Positions 33,881 to 45,676 of a DNA stretch of 64,000 nucleotides are shown here, one piece after another. Origin of the DNA: Turritopsis dohrnii (Eukaryota > Cnidaria > Hydrozoa > Anthoathecata > Oceaniidae). The DNA lies in contig BQMF02000616.1 in assembly GCA_027922465.2 (NCBI GenBank), positions 62,001-126,000 on the forward strand, given 5' to 3'. The notes under the pieces are model-generated. The model made no database searches and was not told the origin of the DNA. It worked only from the letters and a program-made list of their open reading frames with translations. The translations under genes and the position numbers were made by a program. The number at the start of each line of letters is the position of its first letter. Within the stretch, counting starts at the first letter, position 1.

Positions 33881-35015
33881 TAGTTATGCGTAATTTATTA
33901 ATAAAATATTTTCTTTTCGACATATTTAGTTTGTTCCACCAAAATAGACTATCTTTACAACTTTTTTTCTTCTAATTTTCAAAAGTAATATTCGAAAATG
34001 CAATAAAATGGCCAGTCAGAAGAACATCGTGGAATTTTTTAACTACCTAATCACAACAACAAAATTATATAGCTACTTACTTACTGAGCAGATTGGAGAG
34101 GCATATTCGTTTGAGTCATGCATTTAGAGCTATCATGCTTACATGTACATCTAGAAACCTATTGTGGGGCACAATTCGTTAAAATGTCAGCAAGAACCAA
34201 ATAATTTCGATCCTTATTCCGTCCTGCTGCTCTTATGTATAGCATCCCGTGTAGAAATTTTTTACGGGTTTTAATTCTGAAAATGTCATCTCAAAAATGT
34301 TGTCGGAAAATTAATTTACAAAATGACAAACAGAAAGTGCATCAGTGTTATAGTCACTACTTCGTCAATGACGCGGACCATAAAAATACCAGTTATTTTC
34401 TTAAACGTTTTAGAGATGTTTTCCAAATAGCTTCGAGTCTAATTTAGGAGTCAATACAATGGTTCTCCTGATTTTAAAGACCCCCTTAAACAGACACAAC
34501 CTAGATAAAACATTTTTCCAAATTTGTAATCAACACTGGAGCGCTGAACAAAAAAGATCGTTTTACTTAGATCTGAAACACATCAAAAATAAAGAATAGG
34601 CGCTATGCATACGCTTTTCTCACTCTCTAAAATAAATTTCTTTCTGTGTAAAATATTTTTTACGGGATTTGATTTTAAAACTGACGTCTCAAAAGATGGC
34701 TAAAAAAGTTTTAATCACGGAAGTATCGAAAAATACAAAATAAGGCCTAAGTTCGTAATCAGCTTTTGACAATCGAACATTATGGAACAAAGCAACATTC
34801 TAATAGAATTTATTCGATTTCAAAAAGCTTGTTTCACTAAGATTTTGATGAACAAATTTCTCTGGTAAAAACGAAGAAGTACCACAACAAAAACACTAAA
34901 ATTCACGTACCACGAAAGTTTTCCAGCTTAAACAGTTTATATCGTCACAAAGGGAAAGTATTAAAGTATTGATTCCCAAAGTTTCATGCTAGTCAAAGTT
35001 GCCCATTTTTAGAAA
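33881..35015. other. Spacer with a duplicated block
   Basis: The words ttttttacgggttttaatt and atgtcatctcaaaa near 34,255-34,300 recur in altered form near 34,655-34,700 and again near 59,415-59,455, so this is diverged dispersed repeat. A 70-residue frame at 34,235-34,447 lies in it and has no recognisable domain. Confidence 0.4.
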
Positions 35016-37137
35016 ATGGCGCAAGCATCCCTTGATATGCACACGACATACTTGACAAAGCTTTGCCGTGTTTGTGGTGGCTACTTAAGCCAAGAAACTG
35101 GAGAAATTGAAGCCACGAATTGAAAAAGCTTTTAACATTAGTTGTGTGGAAGACGTTTCAGATATCCACCCTGACAAAATTTGTCACAACTGTTATTCGA
35201 AGATAGTAAATATCGACAAACGTGGCACCTCTTTTAACATTTGCTTACCTTTTGCATGGACGCAGCATCCAACATCAAACAATCCTGCAAAGTATGTGAA
35301 CACATTCTGACCAAAAGTAATGGGGGAAGGCGCAATAAAACGGGAAGCCAGCATATTGTTTGGAATGTTCCATGCTGGACAAGAAATTCGATTATTGAGT
35401 TGCAAAAGCTTAATACTCCGAACACAATCAAGTTAAATATCTCGAACATAGACACTGACAAAAACCCACATTTACATTTATGCATTTGCAAACTTTGTCA
35501 CGATAAATTTTCCAATCCCTTCAATATTAACAGTTGCGAACATACATTCTGCTTGAAATGCTTATGTCCAAAAATTGAGGGGCGAAGAAAAGATGACGTC
35601 CGATGCCCTACATGCGAAAAAAATATTTAAAAGATCACCCCAAACGAGACAGTCCTTGGATTAATTAAATGTATCAACGTCAATTGTTCTCGTGGTTGTG
35701 GCTTATCGTTTAAGCAGGACAAATTATCACAACACGAGTCGTGTTGTCAAGGTCCTCCTCCTCCTACTGCTGCTGTTACTCCTAACTACACGATAAGTGA
35801 TGACTTTAAAATTGATGAAAATACAGACATTCCCGGACCTATTGAAGACGCAGCACTACACGTCATTAAAAATAAAATGGTAAAAAAACTATCGACTGTT
35901 GTTTCATTCAAGTCAGGGGGTCCTAGGGTAAGAAGATTTAGACATTTCTTATATCTTAATTAACAACAAATGTTTTTATCAGAGGCAAATACAGAACATA
36001 TAGTTGAATATAGACAAGCAAGTTATTTAAGAAAGAAAAACTTGTAACACTGATAATAAAAGATTGCACTCATCCCTTGATATTTGATTATGTTCTGTAT
36101 TCCCTCATGTATATCTACTGAATAAGATATTGCATTCTTTTCAATTCTATTCAAGTTAAAAATACTCAGAGTTTCACGCTACTGCGATCTTCAGATGCAG
36201 TATTTGCAATGATAAAAATGTCTTGTGCAAGAGTTAAAAAACTCAAAAGTCATTAAGAGGCGTCCGGAGGGACGTGTTTAATGTTATGGAGATAGAACAA
36301 GTTCAACAAGTTCTACGCCATTTTACATCATATCAACCCCAAGAGCCTACAAGCAAAGTTCCCAAGCTTCAAAACAGACTTTAAAAAACAGGTGCAAAAC
36401 ATTAAAGAGCAGTTTGAAAACTTTAGTGGGAGATGATGGTGACTCTCAAATTAAACAAACTGCTGTTCTTTTAAAAACATTCAACGAAAATGAAAGAACG
36501 AAGCTTTTAAGAGAAACCAAAATATCACCCTTGCCATTACATCTGAAGCTATGGTTGGCATGAAATCTGACATGGGCATTCCCTGGCGGAAACTTGCTAT
36601 CATGGCCAGGTTAGGATGATGCGTATACTTTAACATTTAGGTCAAGTCTTGCTGCTCCACATCGAACTTTATATGTGCTTCCTTTAGATGGCTGAAGTCA
36701 TTTGATGTCAAACCAGCATCAATCGGGAAGCAACAATTCGAGAAGCCGAACAGCAAAGATAATACTGTTGTATTCAATCTATTTGAAGCCAAGGACTATA
36801 CAGTCAATCTTAAAGTTGCACTTTCTTGTTTCAAGAGCAAATTGACAAATTGCAAGGCCTTACCTGGGAGTAAGAGATTTACTTATATTATAAATAATTA
36901 TTAATTAGCACTCAGCATTGTTGTTCCTTTATAGCGGCAAAAGAATTCCTGCATTTGTGTTTGGTGATTATGAGTTACTCACCCCATTGTATGGCATCAC
37001 AGGTGCTAATGGTAAGTCAAGGCATGAATGTGTGATCATCGTTGGTGATATATAATATTTAAATAATTGTTATCTAAATCATTCTTACTTCTCACAGGTC
37101 GGCATTACTGCTTATTTTGCACGATAAATAAAGGAGA

Positions 37138-39393
37138 CTAGCCGCCAAGGCAGCGTCGCTCGCCGCCCATGTTCAGCCTGCGTTGTATCACCACCTGCTC
37201 CAAATTATTGCACTTTAAACCAGCGATAAGACTTCCTTTGCTGCTGGCTTTATCGTTTAATAAAGCTCGTTTGCACGTGAAGAGAAATACGTTCCTGGTG
37301 TTTCAAATCTTGCATGTTCTTAACTCAGCCGTTCATTGTCGCGGTCGCATTTAAAATGTTAGTAAACTTTTTTGCTTTACACAATGCATTCCGAACGTGA
37401 ACTTCACGTGGTTTTTATTTACGATTTTAAACCAATCAAATATCAGTTTAACAATACACTCAAAACGCAGAGAGAAAAAACTTTTCAACTTATTATTAGC
37501 TTTTGTTTTACGCGCTCTAACATGGGTGCTGTCAGAAGTAGGTGAAAAAATGGCTTTTCTTCTTAAAAAGATCACACGGGAGGAGAAAAAAATGCACGTG
37601 CTAAATGAATGAATTGAATAGAAAACGTTCGATCAGATTAAAATAGATTAAAAGAAATCGATTAAAAGAAATTAAGACAAAAGCAAAAAAAAATATTTTG
37701 TTTCATGATTCTCTTTTTTTATCGGTTTTTAAATATTTTGATTGCTCGAAAAAAAGTTCACCCGTCTCAGACAGTCACGAAAGGGTTAGGATACACTGGC
37801 AAACCGAACATTCTGCCACTGCTGCTTTTTGTCCAAAATGTTTAATCAGTTAGTTTCTTTGTATTTAGTTGATGTATTGTTTTCAAAGCCAAGTCAACGG
37901 TGGTCCTTGGAATATAAAACTAACAATAATAATAAAAACAAGATGCCCTACCGGGCAGAAGGATTTCTGCAAGCTTTGCTGCTGAAAATGAAACAAAAAT
38001 GCAACCTAGATTCGTCCTGCTAAACTAAAACAGTCACATCATTCAACTCGAGAAGCATCAGCATTAAATCAACAGAAATGTTGATGCGATTGACAATGTT
38101 CGTCAAGAAAGTCAGTCTACATTAACGGAAAAAAGAGGCTTTTCTTTATGCTACGGTAGAGATTATTTATGAAGATCTATTGGTACGAATAAGCGGAATG
38201 ATTGTTACTGGATATTTGCCACCCACGTACTCCAAAAAGTGCATTGACACAATACGAAACTCTAATTTAACCACATCAAACATAATGAATTATATAAAAA
38301 GATTCTGTGTATACTGGCGGCAACCAATACATCATTTGGACAGCACAATAATTATATAAAGTTTCTACATTGATCTCCTCAGGATGAAAAAGATATGTAA
38401 TATCACAATAATTGTTACTTAGAAATTAAAATTCATATCTAATCTAAAAGTTAAAAAAAAAAAACATACATAGGGAGCAAAGAGATATGGTGATATAGCC
38501 AGAATACATCCAAACATTGCTAGTAAATATAGTATAAATAGCTGTATTTAGAGTAATTATGTTGGTGATGCTGGGGGGAGCAGCTGAAAGGAAGCTAAGC
38601 TGAGCTTTAAGAATCCAAAAGCTTCTAAAAATTGACTTCAGACATCCGTACACATACAAATACACAAAGGTCTTTCATATTTAAAAAGGCTTGGAGCAAA
38701 AATAAAACAAGAAATACCTTTTCTTCCACACCATGTATTGGCATTGTTTTCATATTTTAAACTTCAAGAAAACTTCTTTCAAAAAACCGAATAACCACGC
38801 TGTAATTTAATTTTGTGAACATGACAAGTTCCCAACAGTAATGCAATTCTTTATATAAAATTATAAGCTGTATTAACTTCTTTTAAATCCATATTTTCAT
38901 CAAAGAAACTTTTAGCAAACTACACACGTTACTAGTCACACGTTTTTTCGCTGCCATTTTTAAAACGTTTTGAAGACGATCACATGGCATGGCGAAAATC
39001 AGCCAATGAACTATCGCTATTGAAGTTAAGGTGGCTAAATTAACACCCTTTCTTAGTAGTCGGGCATTATGCGCCAATGACGGTACAGACGGCTTTTCTA
39101 TCGACCAATGAAATTCGAGAAACAAATATGCGCCGGTTTGGACAGGATGAAAAAAAAAAAAAACAGAAAAACACGGACGATCGTAAAGTATTTCTTGCTT
39201 ACGCAGAAATCCAACAAAACGTTATCTCTATTGGTTCACCAGCCAAAAAAAGTCACGTTCGATTGGGGCTGCAGTGTATTTGTTTCGAACTCACGTCGCA
39301 CACAAAAAAAGAAATAATTTCTCTCACAACTCAATCTGCCATTTTGCGTGACAGACAAACAAACAGACAGAGAATCGGCTATTAATATATAGA
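37138..39393 (-). mobile_element. Helitron-B, unit 1 of a tandem pair (contains a Helentron)
   Basis: On the minus strand the unit starts TCTATATATTAATAGCCGA and ends with the hairpin GCCGCCTTGGCGGCTAG (here with one change), i.e. 5'-TC ... CTAG-3' with a 3' hairpin, the Helitron signature. It abuts unit 2 directly at 39,393/39,394. Excluding the nested 1,276-bp Helentron it is about 980 bp and non-coding. Confidence 0.82.
37937..39212 (-). mobile_element. Helentron-A inserted in Helitron-B unit 1
   Basis: On the minus strand it starts GGATTTCTGCG and ends with a hairpin (gcccggtagggc) followed by atcttgtt. Deleting it yields aataaa/aacaaaacg, identical to the uninterrupted Helitron-B copies at 12.23 and 40.05 kb, so insertion was between two T residues with no duplication. 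The inverted words GGATTTCTGC and GCAGAAATCC are placed asymmetrically. All of this fits Helentron/Helitron2 biology. Non-coding. Confidence 0.78.
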
Positions 39394-40207
39394 CTAGCCG
39401 CCAAGGCGGCGTCGCTCGCCGCCCATGTCCACCTGCTCTGTATCACTGTATCAATAAACGTCAAATTTCCTTATAAACGGCTCGTACAACCAGAAGCAGA
39501 TTCGAAGTCACAACCTCTGGTAAAACCAATCTTTTATCAGTGTAACAATACACTCAAAACGTATAGAGAGAAAACTTCAACTTTTTATTAACTTTTGTTT
39601 AAAAAAAGTTACGCGCTCTAACATGGGTGCTATCAAACGTAAGGGGAAAATGGTTTCTCTTCTTAAAAAGATCACACGGGAGGAGAGAAGAAAAGGCACG
39701 TGCTAAATGAATCAAGTGAATAAAAAAAACGTTCGATCTGATATAAAATAAAATAGATTAAAAGAAATCGATTAAAGACAACTATTATGACAAAAGCAAA
39801 ATAAAATATTTTGTTTTATGATTGTGATTTTTACCTATAGGTTTTTAAACATTTTCATTACTCGAAAAAAAAGTTCACCCGTCTCAGACAGTCAGGCAAG
39901 GATACGTTAGGATACACTGGCAAACCGAGATGCTACCACGTTCTCCCACGGCTGCTTTTTGTCCAAAATGTTTTATCAGTTAGTTTCTTTGTATTTAGTT
40001 GATGTATTGTTTTCAAAGCCAAGTCAACGTGGAATATAAAACTAACAAAATAATAAAAACGAAACGTTATTCCTATTAGTTCATCAGCCAAAAAAAGTCA
40101 CGTTCGATTGGGGTTGCAATGTATTTGCTTCGAACTCACGTCGCACACAAAAAAAGAAATAATTTCGCTCACAACTCAATCTACCATTTTGCGTGACTTA
40201 CAAACAA

Positions 40208-40239
<32 letters not shown>

Positions 40240-40262
40240 AGAATCGGCTATTAATATATAGA
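39394..40262 (-). mobile_element. Helitron-B, unit 2 of a tandem pair
   Basis: 869 bp with intact 3' hairpin/CTAG end at 39,394 and 5' TC end at 40,262. Together with unit 1 it sits between A (37,137) and T (40,263) of the RAG1-like exon; the exon reads through in frame when the pair is ignored. A (CAGA)n run lies at 40,213-40,240. Confidence 0.85.
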
Positions 40263-40580
40263 TATGCAAAAATCCAAGACTGAGGGAGGCTTGTCAACAA
40301 ATCCAACACTTGCAAACTTGAAATCCGATTATGAAAGTTTTTTGGCTAGTGGAAGCGACCACAAGAAGGCTAAATATTATAATAATGTAATAGATTGTCC
40401 GATGATCAACATTTCTATAACTCAGGTGAGTTTAGGAAATTTTAACTGACATAAAACACCAAGCTCTGAATGAAGTTTATGAACAATGATTTTGTTTGAA
40501 TTTTTCAGGTTGCTTTCCCAGTTCTACACATTTCCTTAGGTATTTACCCAAAGAATGAAAGAAAGAATAGACGCAAATTC

Positions 40581-41478
40581 TGAGCAAGAAAATGTATAGG
40601 ATCATATACCTATTACGCACCACTTCGGAGATATCGAAGGTCAAAAGTTTTGATGGCGTCATAGAGCCCCGTCCCCAAGATAATTTTCCCTAAATGTCGC
40701 ATTCGATTAGGGCCTCAATATAATGGTTTCACACTGACGTCGCACAAAATAAAATCAATTAATCACTCTTACCGCTCAAACTACCATTTTGCTTAGGCTG
40801 TTCAGGTGATTTTTAGAGCTCAATAAGGGCCCCATAACAATTTCTTAGAAAGACGTGGCTATCTGTCAGCTTTCCAACGAGTGGTCGATCGCCTTATAGC
40901 GATTATTTGTTCCAAAGCTATGCCTGATTGAATGCCAGAGATTAAGAGCAACATTTAGACAAGTTTTTCTTACAACTGTGCATGCTGACGAACTATTTTT
41001 TGGGACATAAATTGACATTTAGAGTACATTGAAAAGTCAGGAAAATATTATGGAAATTTAAACGACCATTTCTTTGGAAATACTAATCATTGAACCTCAA
41101 AATTTTCAGGGATGATAGATAATAACTGATTGCCTAAAAAGAAGTAAATATTTTTTCAAAGATTTCATTGCGCATGCGCAAACTATTATTTCAATTATAG
41201 GAGAAGACATATATCATTTAAGTGAATAAACGAATCAAAAGCAACAATTTCATCACTAAAGCATCCTATTAACTAAGTTACCATTAAGGGGAATTGACCT
41301 GAACCATTTCAGAGATAGTCACGTGACCCTTAAAATTTTACAGATCGGTCTGTAAAATCTTTACAATGCAATTTCTGCATAGATAAAAGGAAAACTTTAA
41401 TTAATTAATTATTCAGATCATCAAAATGTTTTCTGTACTTAACTGTCCATGCTCGTTCACACTTGGTCTTGATCACGT
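40581..41478. other. Spacer, no gene seen
   Basis: AT-rich sequence following the last RAG1-like trace. I see no domain, RNA gene or clear repeat boundary. Confidence 0.35.
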
Positions 41479-41872
41479 GACTGAAATGTATTTTACAGAC
41501 TGGTCAGTAAATTACAGGGAAACAAGAAATTACTAAAGAATGATCTGGAAAATAAAACAAAAATAGAATAGAATTAATAGAATTGATTTTTCCAAAAATT
41601 TAACGCTCTTTGTTATCGAAAATTTGCCACAATAATGTCACTGAAGTGTATTTTACAGACTGGTCAGTAAATTTGAGGAAAACAAGAAATTACTAAAATA
41701 ATGCTCGGCGAAATAAAACAAAATAGAATATAATTATTAGAATTAATGTCTTCAAAATTCATCATTCTTCATTATTGGAAATTCGCCATAATCATGTCGC
41801 TGAAGTGTATTTTGCAGACTGGTCAATAAATTAGAGGAAAATGAAAAATTACTAAAATAATGATACAAGGTT
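41479..41872. repeat. Tandem ~160-bp repeat, about 2.5 copies
   Basis: Three successive copies start with tgaagtgtattttacagact near 41,480, 41,641 and 41,801; the third is cut off. Each contains the words caagaaattactaaa and gaaaatttgccacaataat. A diverged single copy is at about 44,300-44,400. These are non-coding. Confidence 0.85.
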
Positions 41873-41879
41873 GCGCTCC

Positions 41880-42018
41880 TTCATGGCATGAAAGGAAGGT
41901 AACAGCTCGTTGTGTTAGTTACACAGACCCAGTTCGAAGGAAAACTCCGAACCAGGCGGGATTTGAACCCACGACCTAGGAATTCTAGTCCTATCGCTCT
42001 ACCAACTGAGCTAAATCC
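41880..42018 (-). mobile_element. tRNA-derived SINE
   Basis: On the minus strand, 42,018-41,950 folds as a tRNA-like head: D arm ttagctcagttggtagagcg, a 5-bp anticodon stem TAGGA/TCCTA, T arm with B box gggttcaaatccc. A tRNA-unrelated tail (cggagttttccttcgaac...) follows to about 41,880. The loop CTAGAAT would read AGA, but the body is not Ser-like, so I call it a SINE head and not a gene. A truncated second head lies on + at 42,119-42,150. Confidence 0.65.
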
Positions 42019-42072
42019 ATCTCTGACGTGATCATCACGAACCGTCGTGATGATCACGTCAGAGATGGATTT
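42013..42072. repeat. Perfect 28-bp palindrome (hairpin) at the SINE 5' end
   Basis: Arms 42,013-42,040 and 42,045-42,072 are exact inverted repeats separated by ACCG. The left arm includes the first bases of the SINE head. Such a structure would form a strong cruciform or hairpin. Confidence 0.95.
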
Positions 42073-42173
42073 CTCTGCAACATTAGTTACATATCGATAA
42101 TGAGGATTGAACACCATGAACCGGTAGCTCAGTTGGTAGAGCGATAGGACAAAATAACATAAAAATAAAATAT

Positions 42174-44083
42174 AACAAGATGCCCTTACGGGCAGAAAAT
42201 TTTCTGCAAAATCAGTTGAAAAATGAAAATATGAAAAATGAAATACTATAATAGCATTCTTGAAACTTGAATGATTTTGAATCATTGAATGGTTGAATAA
42301 TTTCTACAATATATTCCTTTCCTAATTACGTGTTTCTCAGGACATTTTGAAGGCATAATTGACACAATGCGAAACTTTATTATAATGTATGTAACTGCCA
42401 ATATACTGAACAAAATGTTTGTTGATACAAAATAATATAAAGGATACATGGATCCTTTCAGATATCTTAATGAGTATGATCATAACTCATAAACTCAAAA
42501 CATTCTTCCAAGAACATATAAATTTTGGTCATGCAAAATACATTTATAATCGACTAAAATCAACATACATAAAATATAATTAACTCATATCAGAAATTTC
42601 TATTTCAGTTTGATTAACAATATGGCATGCACTTACATTCTTCATCAAAGTTGAAATTCATGATCAGTTTAAAAGAAATCTGTAGGAAGTTTAAGAAAGG
42701 TTGAATGATTTTTACAACATAACATTACATTTCTGATTACATTCATATGTACCCAAAGGCATTGCAAAACTGTAATTGACACTATGTGAAACTTCATTGC
42801 ATATACGTATACACCACCGATAAACTTAATAACATCTGAATGACATAAAACTTCCCTTCTTTTGGGAGTACAAAATCAGCTTATGTTTATATTGATATTT
42901 TCAGATGTTACACAGTGACTACGTACGCAAATCATAAACTTTAAACATTTGATATGTACTATCAATCTCCTTAATTACAAACGTAATTCCCAAAATTGCA
43001 AACACAAAAATCAAACAAAAATTTTGATCATTTAAAATATAGAGGAGTTTCTTAGTGACGTAATGTTTATATACACCAGTGTTCCTTGCTCGATAATTAC
43101 GGTATATTGCAACATAGAATATCATTAATCAAGTCATTTTCCTGTGAGTATGCGCACGCAGCCTCACAGGAAATAAAAGTCTCTTTATACACTTCAAAAT
43201 GTTGTCACTTTATTTGGTTCTCTGGAGTCCCCTTAAAGACAATCGACATTAGAAAGTTTCAATACACATTAGCACTTCTTATCTATTTTCGTACATTGTA
43301 TTTGATTTTTAGTATGTACAAGGTATAAAAGTGTAATTAGCATTGGAAACTCGTCTATATATATATATATACCTATGCATGCTCTAAACTTCTAAGCCAC
43401 CACACACACATATTTATATAACTGAAAGGAAAATTTTGGGTTGTTACATGATTTGCTGTGTATTGAGTTTACAGGCACTTGGGAGATGTTTGAATTCGCT
43501 ACTGTAATTAGGAAAGCCATTTGTAATAAAGGACATTGACAATATATATAACTTAAAAACAAATCAAACATTAAAACATTAAAAAATTATCATCAAACAT
43601 TAAAACATTACTTTAAAGCATCAGTAGACCCACATTTTTGTATGTTGGAGCTGAGGAGGACTCTAAGCTGAGCTTCAGTATCCACAGCTTAAAAAGAATA
43701 ACTGTCTATACATGAAACAAACAAAGATGTTTTGTGTTTTCACTAAAAACAAACAACAAATGTATACCTTTTTTTCACTCTTCTGTTTACAAAATGTTGA
43801 AATCTTCTTTAGAAAAGTATGATCACAGTTAAAAAAAATCGTTTCTTCTATAGATTTTGCTTTCATCTTAAAATATGTATATGCTCTTAAAAATCCATTT
43901 AATATTGTCCAAAGAAACTTGTAAATCTAAAAGGGTTTCTTCGCTGGGTGACATGCGTTGCACGACGTTTTGGTTTCATGTAAACGCACGCATGAATTTT
44001 CAAAAACCCGCTAGGTTTGGACAGTAAGAAAAAAACGAAAAAGCAAAGCCGATTTTAAAATCTTTCTTGTTTTCGCAGAAACC
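42174..44083 (-). mobile_element. Helentron-A copy
   Basis: The minus-strand 3' end with hairpin gcccgtaagggc is at 42,174-42,215 and the 5' end (ggtttctgcgaaaacaagaa) at 44,083. Internal words such as gctgaggaggactctaagct and gcgggtttttgaaaattc match copies at 38.57 and 4.4 kb. A (TA)n run is at 43,356-43,372. The short frames inside it are not supported as genes. Confidence 0.6.
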
Positions 44084-45424
44084 TAATTAATCGAACTAAA
44101 GGTTGAAATACATTACACATTTAGATGGATCAGTTCAAATTGTTTTAAATAAAAGAAAAGGCGATACATAGCGAAATAAATAGAAATATAGTCGCCGTGG
44201 GCAAAGCTGTCGTAAAATAAGAATAAAGTCTCAGTGTGCAATATGTCATAAAAAATATAAATTGACCCATTTAAATAATAAAGTATTCCAAGCTTAATGT
44301 CTTCAAAAATTTAATGTTCTTTGTTATTGAAAATTTGCCACAATAATGTCACTGTATATTTTGCAGAGTGGTTGGTTAGTAAAATCAAGAGCAATAAGAA
44401 CTTCCAAATTAAGAAACAACATAATGACATATAACATATTATCCTGAAATAAATTCATGGAGTTTATAAACAACTTACAATAATGTACACAAAAAGACAT
44501 ATGGCAACAAAACTTTGTTGATACAATGTTCTTTTCAACCATGATGTATTTTGTCCAAGAACATATTTCATTCCAAATTTTCACAAGGTTTTAGTGATCT
44601 TATTGTATGTACATATGGCTTGGATTCATCATTCAAAGTTTGTATTCCTGAAATATCCCAAGCTAAATCATTATGCTTCCATGGAGTAGTTTGAAGTGGA
44701 AAAAAATTTGAATGTGAATTTATCTTTTCTACAGAGTGATAACTTGGCCAAGCATTGTACATTACAGCGACCAATAATTTGTAATTCCCCAAATTACTCT
44801 TTTTTTTAATTAATTCACTGTAACATTTCGGAGCCATAAAAACAGTGTTCACCATCATAATCGTTCACCAATATCTTGCGCATATTGTTTATACTTTCAG
44901 TATTTTCAGTATCTAGACACAGTTTGAGTCAATTCATTCACAAAGTGAAGTAATTTGCACTTCCTATGATAAATCCATTTGTTTACTTTTTTTCCAGTAC
45001 CTTCAACTTTCAGTGAAATATTTATTTTAAATAAAATAAGCATGCTTCTTGCATTTATTGATAAGACACGTATTCACCAGTAATTTTGATATTACATGCA
45101 TTTCTGCTGTGATATTGAAACTTTTCACAGCACAGTTTTGTTTATTATCAAACCTTCATCTTCTTTTTCAAGAATATTTCCCAGAGTAGTCATTTAAACA
45201 CCAATATTGCCCCTAATGCTTTCATGATATAATATTTTGATTGCAATAGTTGGTATTAATACAAGAAAGAAGTCTAAAAATTCTTCTTTAAAGCCTTTAA
45301 AAAGCAACAACTTCTACAAAACATAACAGAAAATAGTGAGAATTAAGAAATCGAGCCACTTTGGGAAAACAATCAAAGTTTACTTCCTTGAAATTAAATC
45401 TTTCTTAATCGCTTTTTAATATTT
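44084..45424. other. Spacer, no supported gene
   Basis: Contains a diverged copy of the 160-bp repeat (about 44,300-44,400) and a 96-residue minus frame at 44,858-44,568 with no recognisable domain. The rest is AT-rich. Confidence 0.35.
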
Positions 45425-45676
45425 TCAGCTGTAAGAATATCGGAAAATCATTTAACCTTGAAAACGTGCCCATACTGCATGAGTGAAAGATGTATTTGGG
45501 TGGGAAAACTGACCATATGTGCATGTACCCAAAATACATTCGCTTAAAAACTCCGGGTAAAAAAATTCTGCTTCTGTCCGAATTTTTTCGTATTGAGTAA
45601 TTGGTCACGTGACTGAACAGCCTATTTTGTGTGACAGACAAACAAACAGACAGAGAATCGGCTATTAACATATAAA
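45425..45676 (-). mobile_element. Helitron-B 5' fragment
   Basis: It ends with the 5' terminus (agaatcggctattaacatat on +), slightly diverged, directly abutting the 3' end of the next unit at 45,677. Only the last 80 or so bases are clearly family B. Confidence 0.55.

Larger units (their letters stand above)
35016..40580 (+). pseudogene. RAG1L: RAG1-like transposase gene, copy 2 (decayed, split by Helitrons)
   Basis: The same gene family as copy 1, on the opposite strand. First exon 35,016-35,927: LCRVCGGYL, IHPDKICHNCYSKI, SCKVCEHIL, then a RING (LCICKLCHDKF...CEHTFCLKC...CPTCEK) and a C..GC..H..SC module, ending SFKSGGPRV before a gtaaga donor. Later exons: about 36,290-36,608, 36,688-36,869, 36,935-37,011 (VFGDYELL, second D), 37,098-37,137 joined to 40,263-40,425 (GRHYCLFC to ISITQ), and a last trace from 40,509 (LHISLGIY). 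Several frame breaks exist in the first two exons, the segment with the first catalytic D (GGDHSGG in copy 1) is deleted, and the C-terminal E exons are absent. Intron positions match copy 1. Not functional. Confidence 0.83.

Noticed and set aside
39077..39385. Lysine-rich frames at the Helitron/Helentron junction
   Set aside because: Present in several repeat copies with different frames and no conserved protein; non-coding repeat sequence.
40213..40240. CRISPR-like array in (CAGA)n and similar short repeats
   Set aside because: Simple microsatellite inside a Helitron; no spacers, and the genome is eukaryotic.
41950..42018. Functional tRNA gene on the minus strand
   Set aside because: Acceptor ends do not pair, the AGA anticodon does not fit the short variable arm, and a non-tRNA tail follows, so it is a SINE head.
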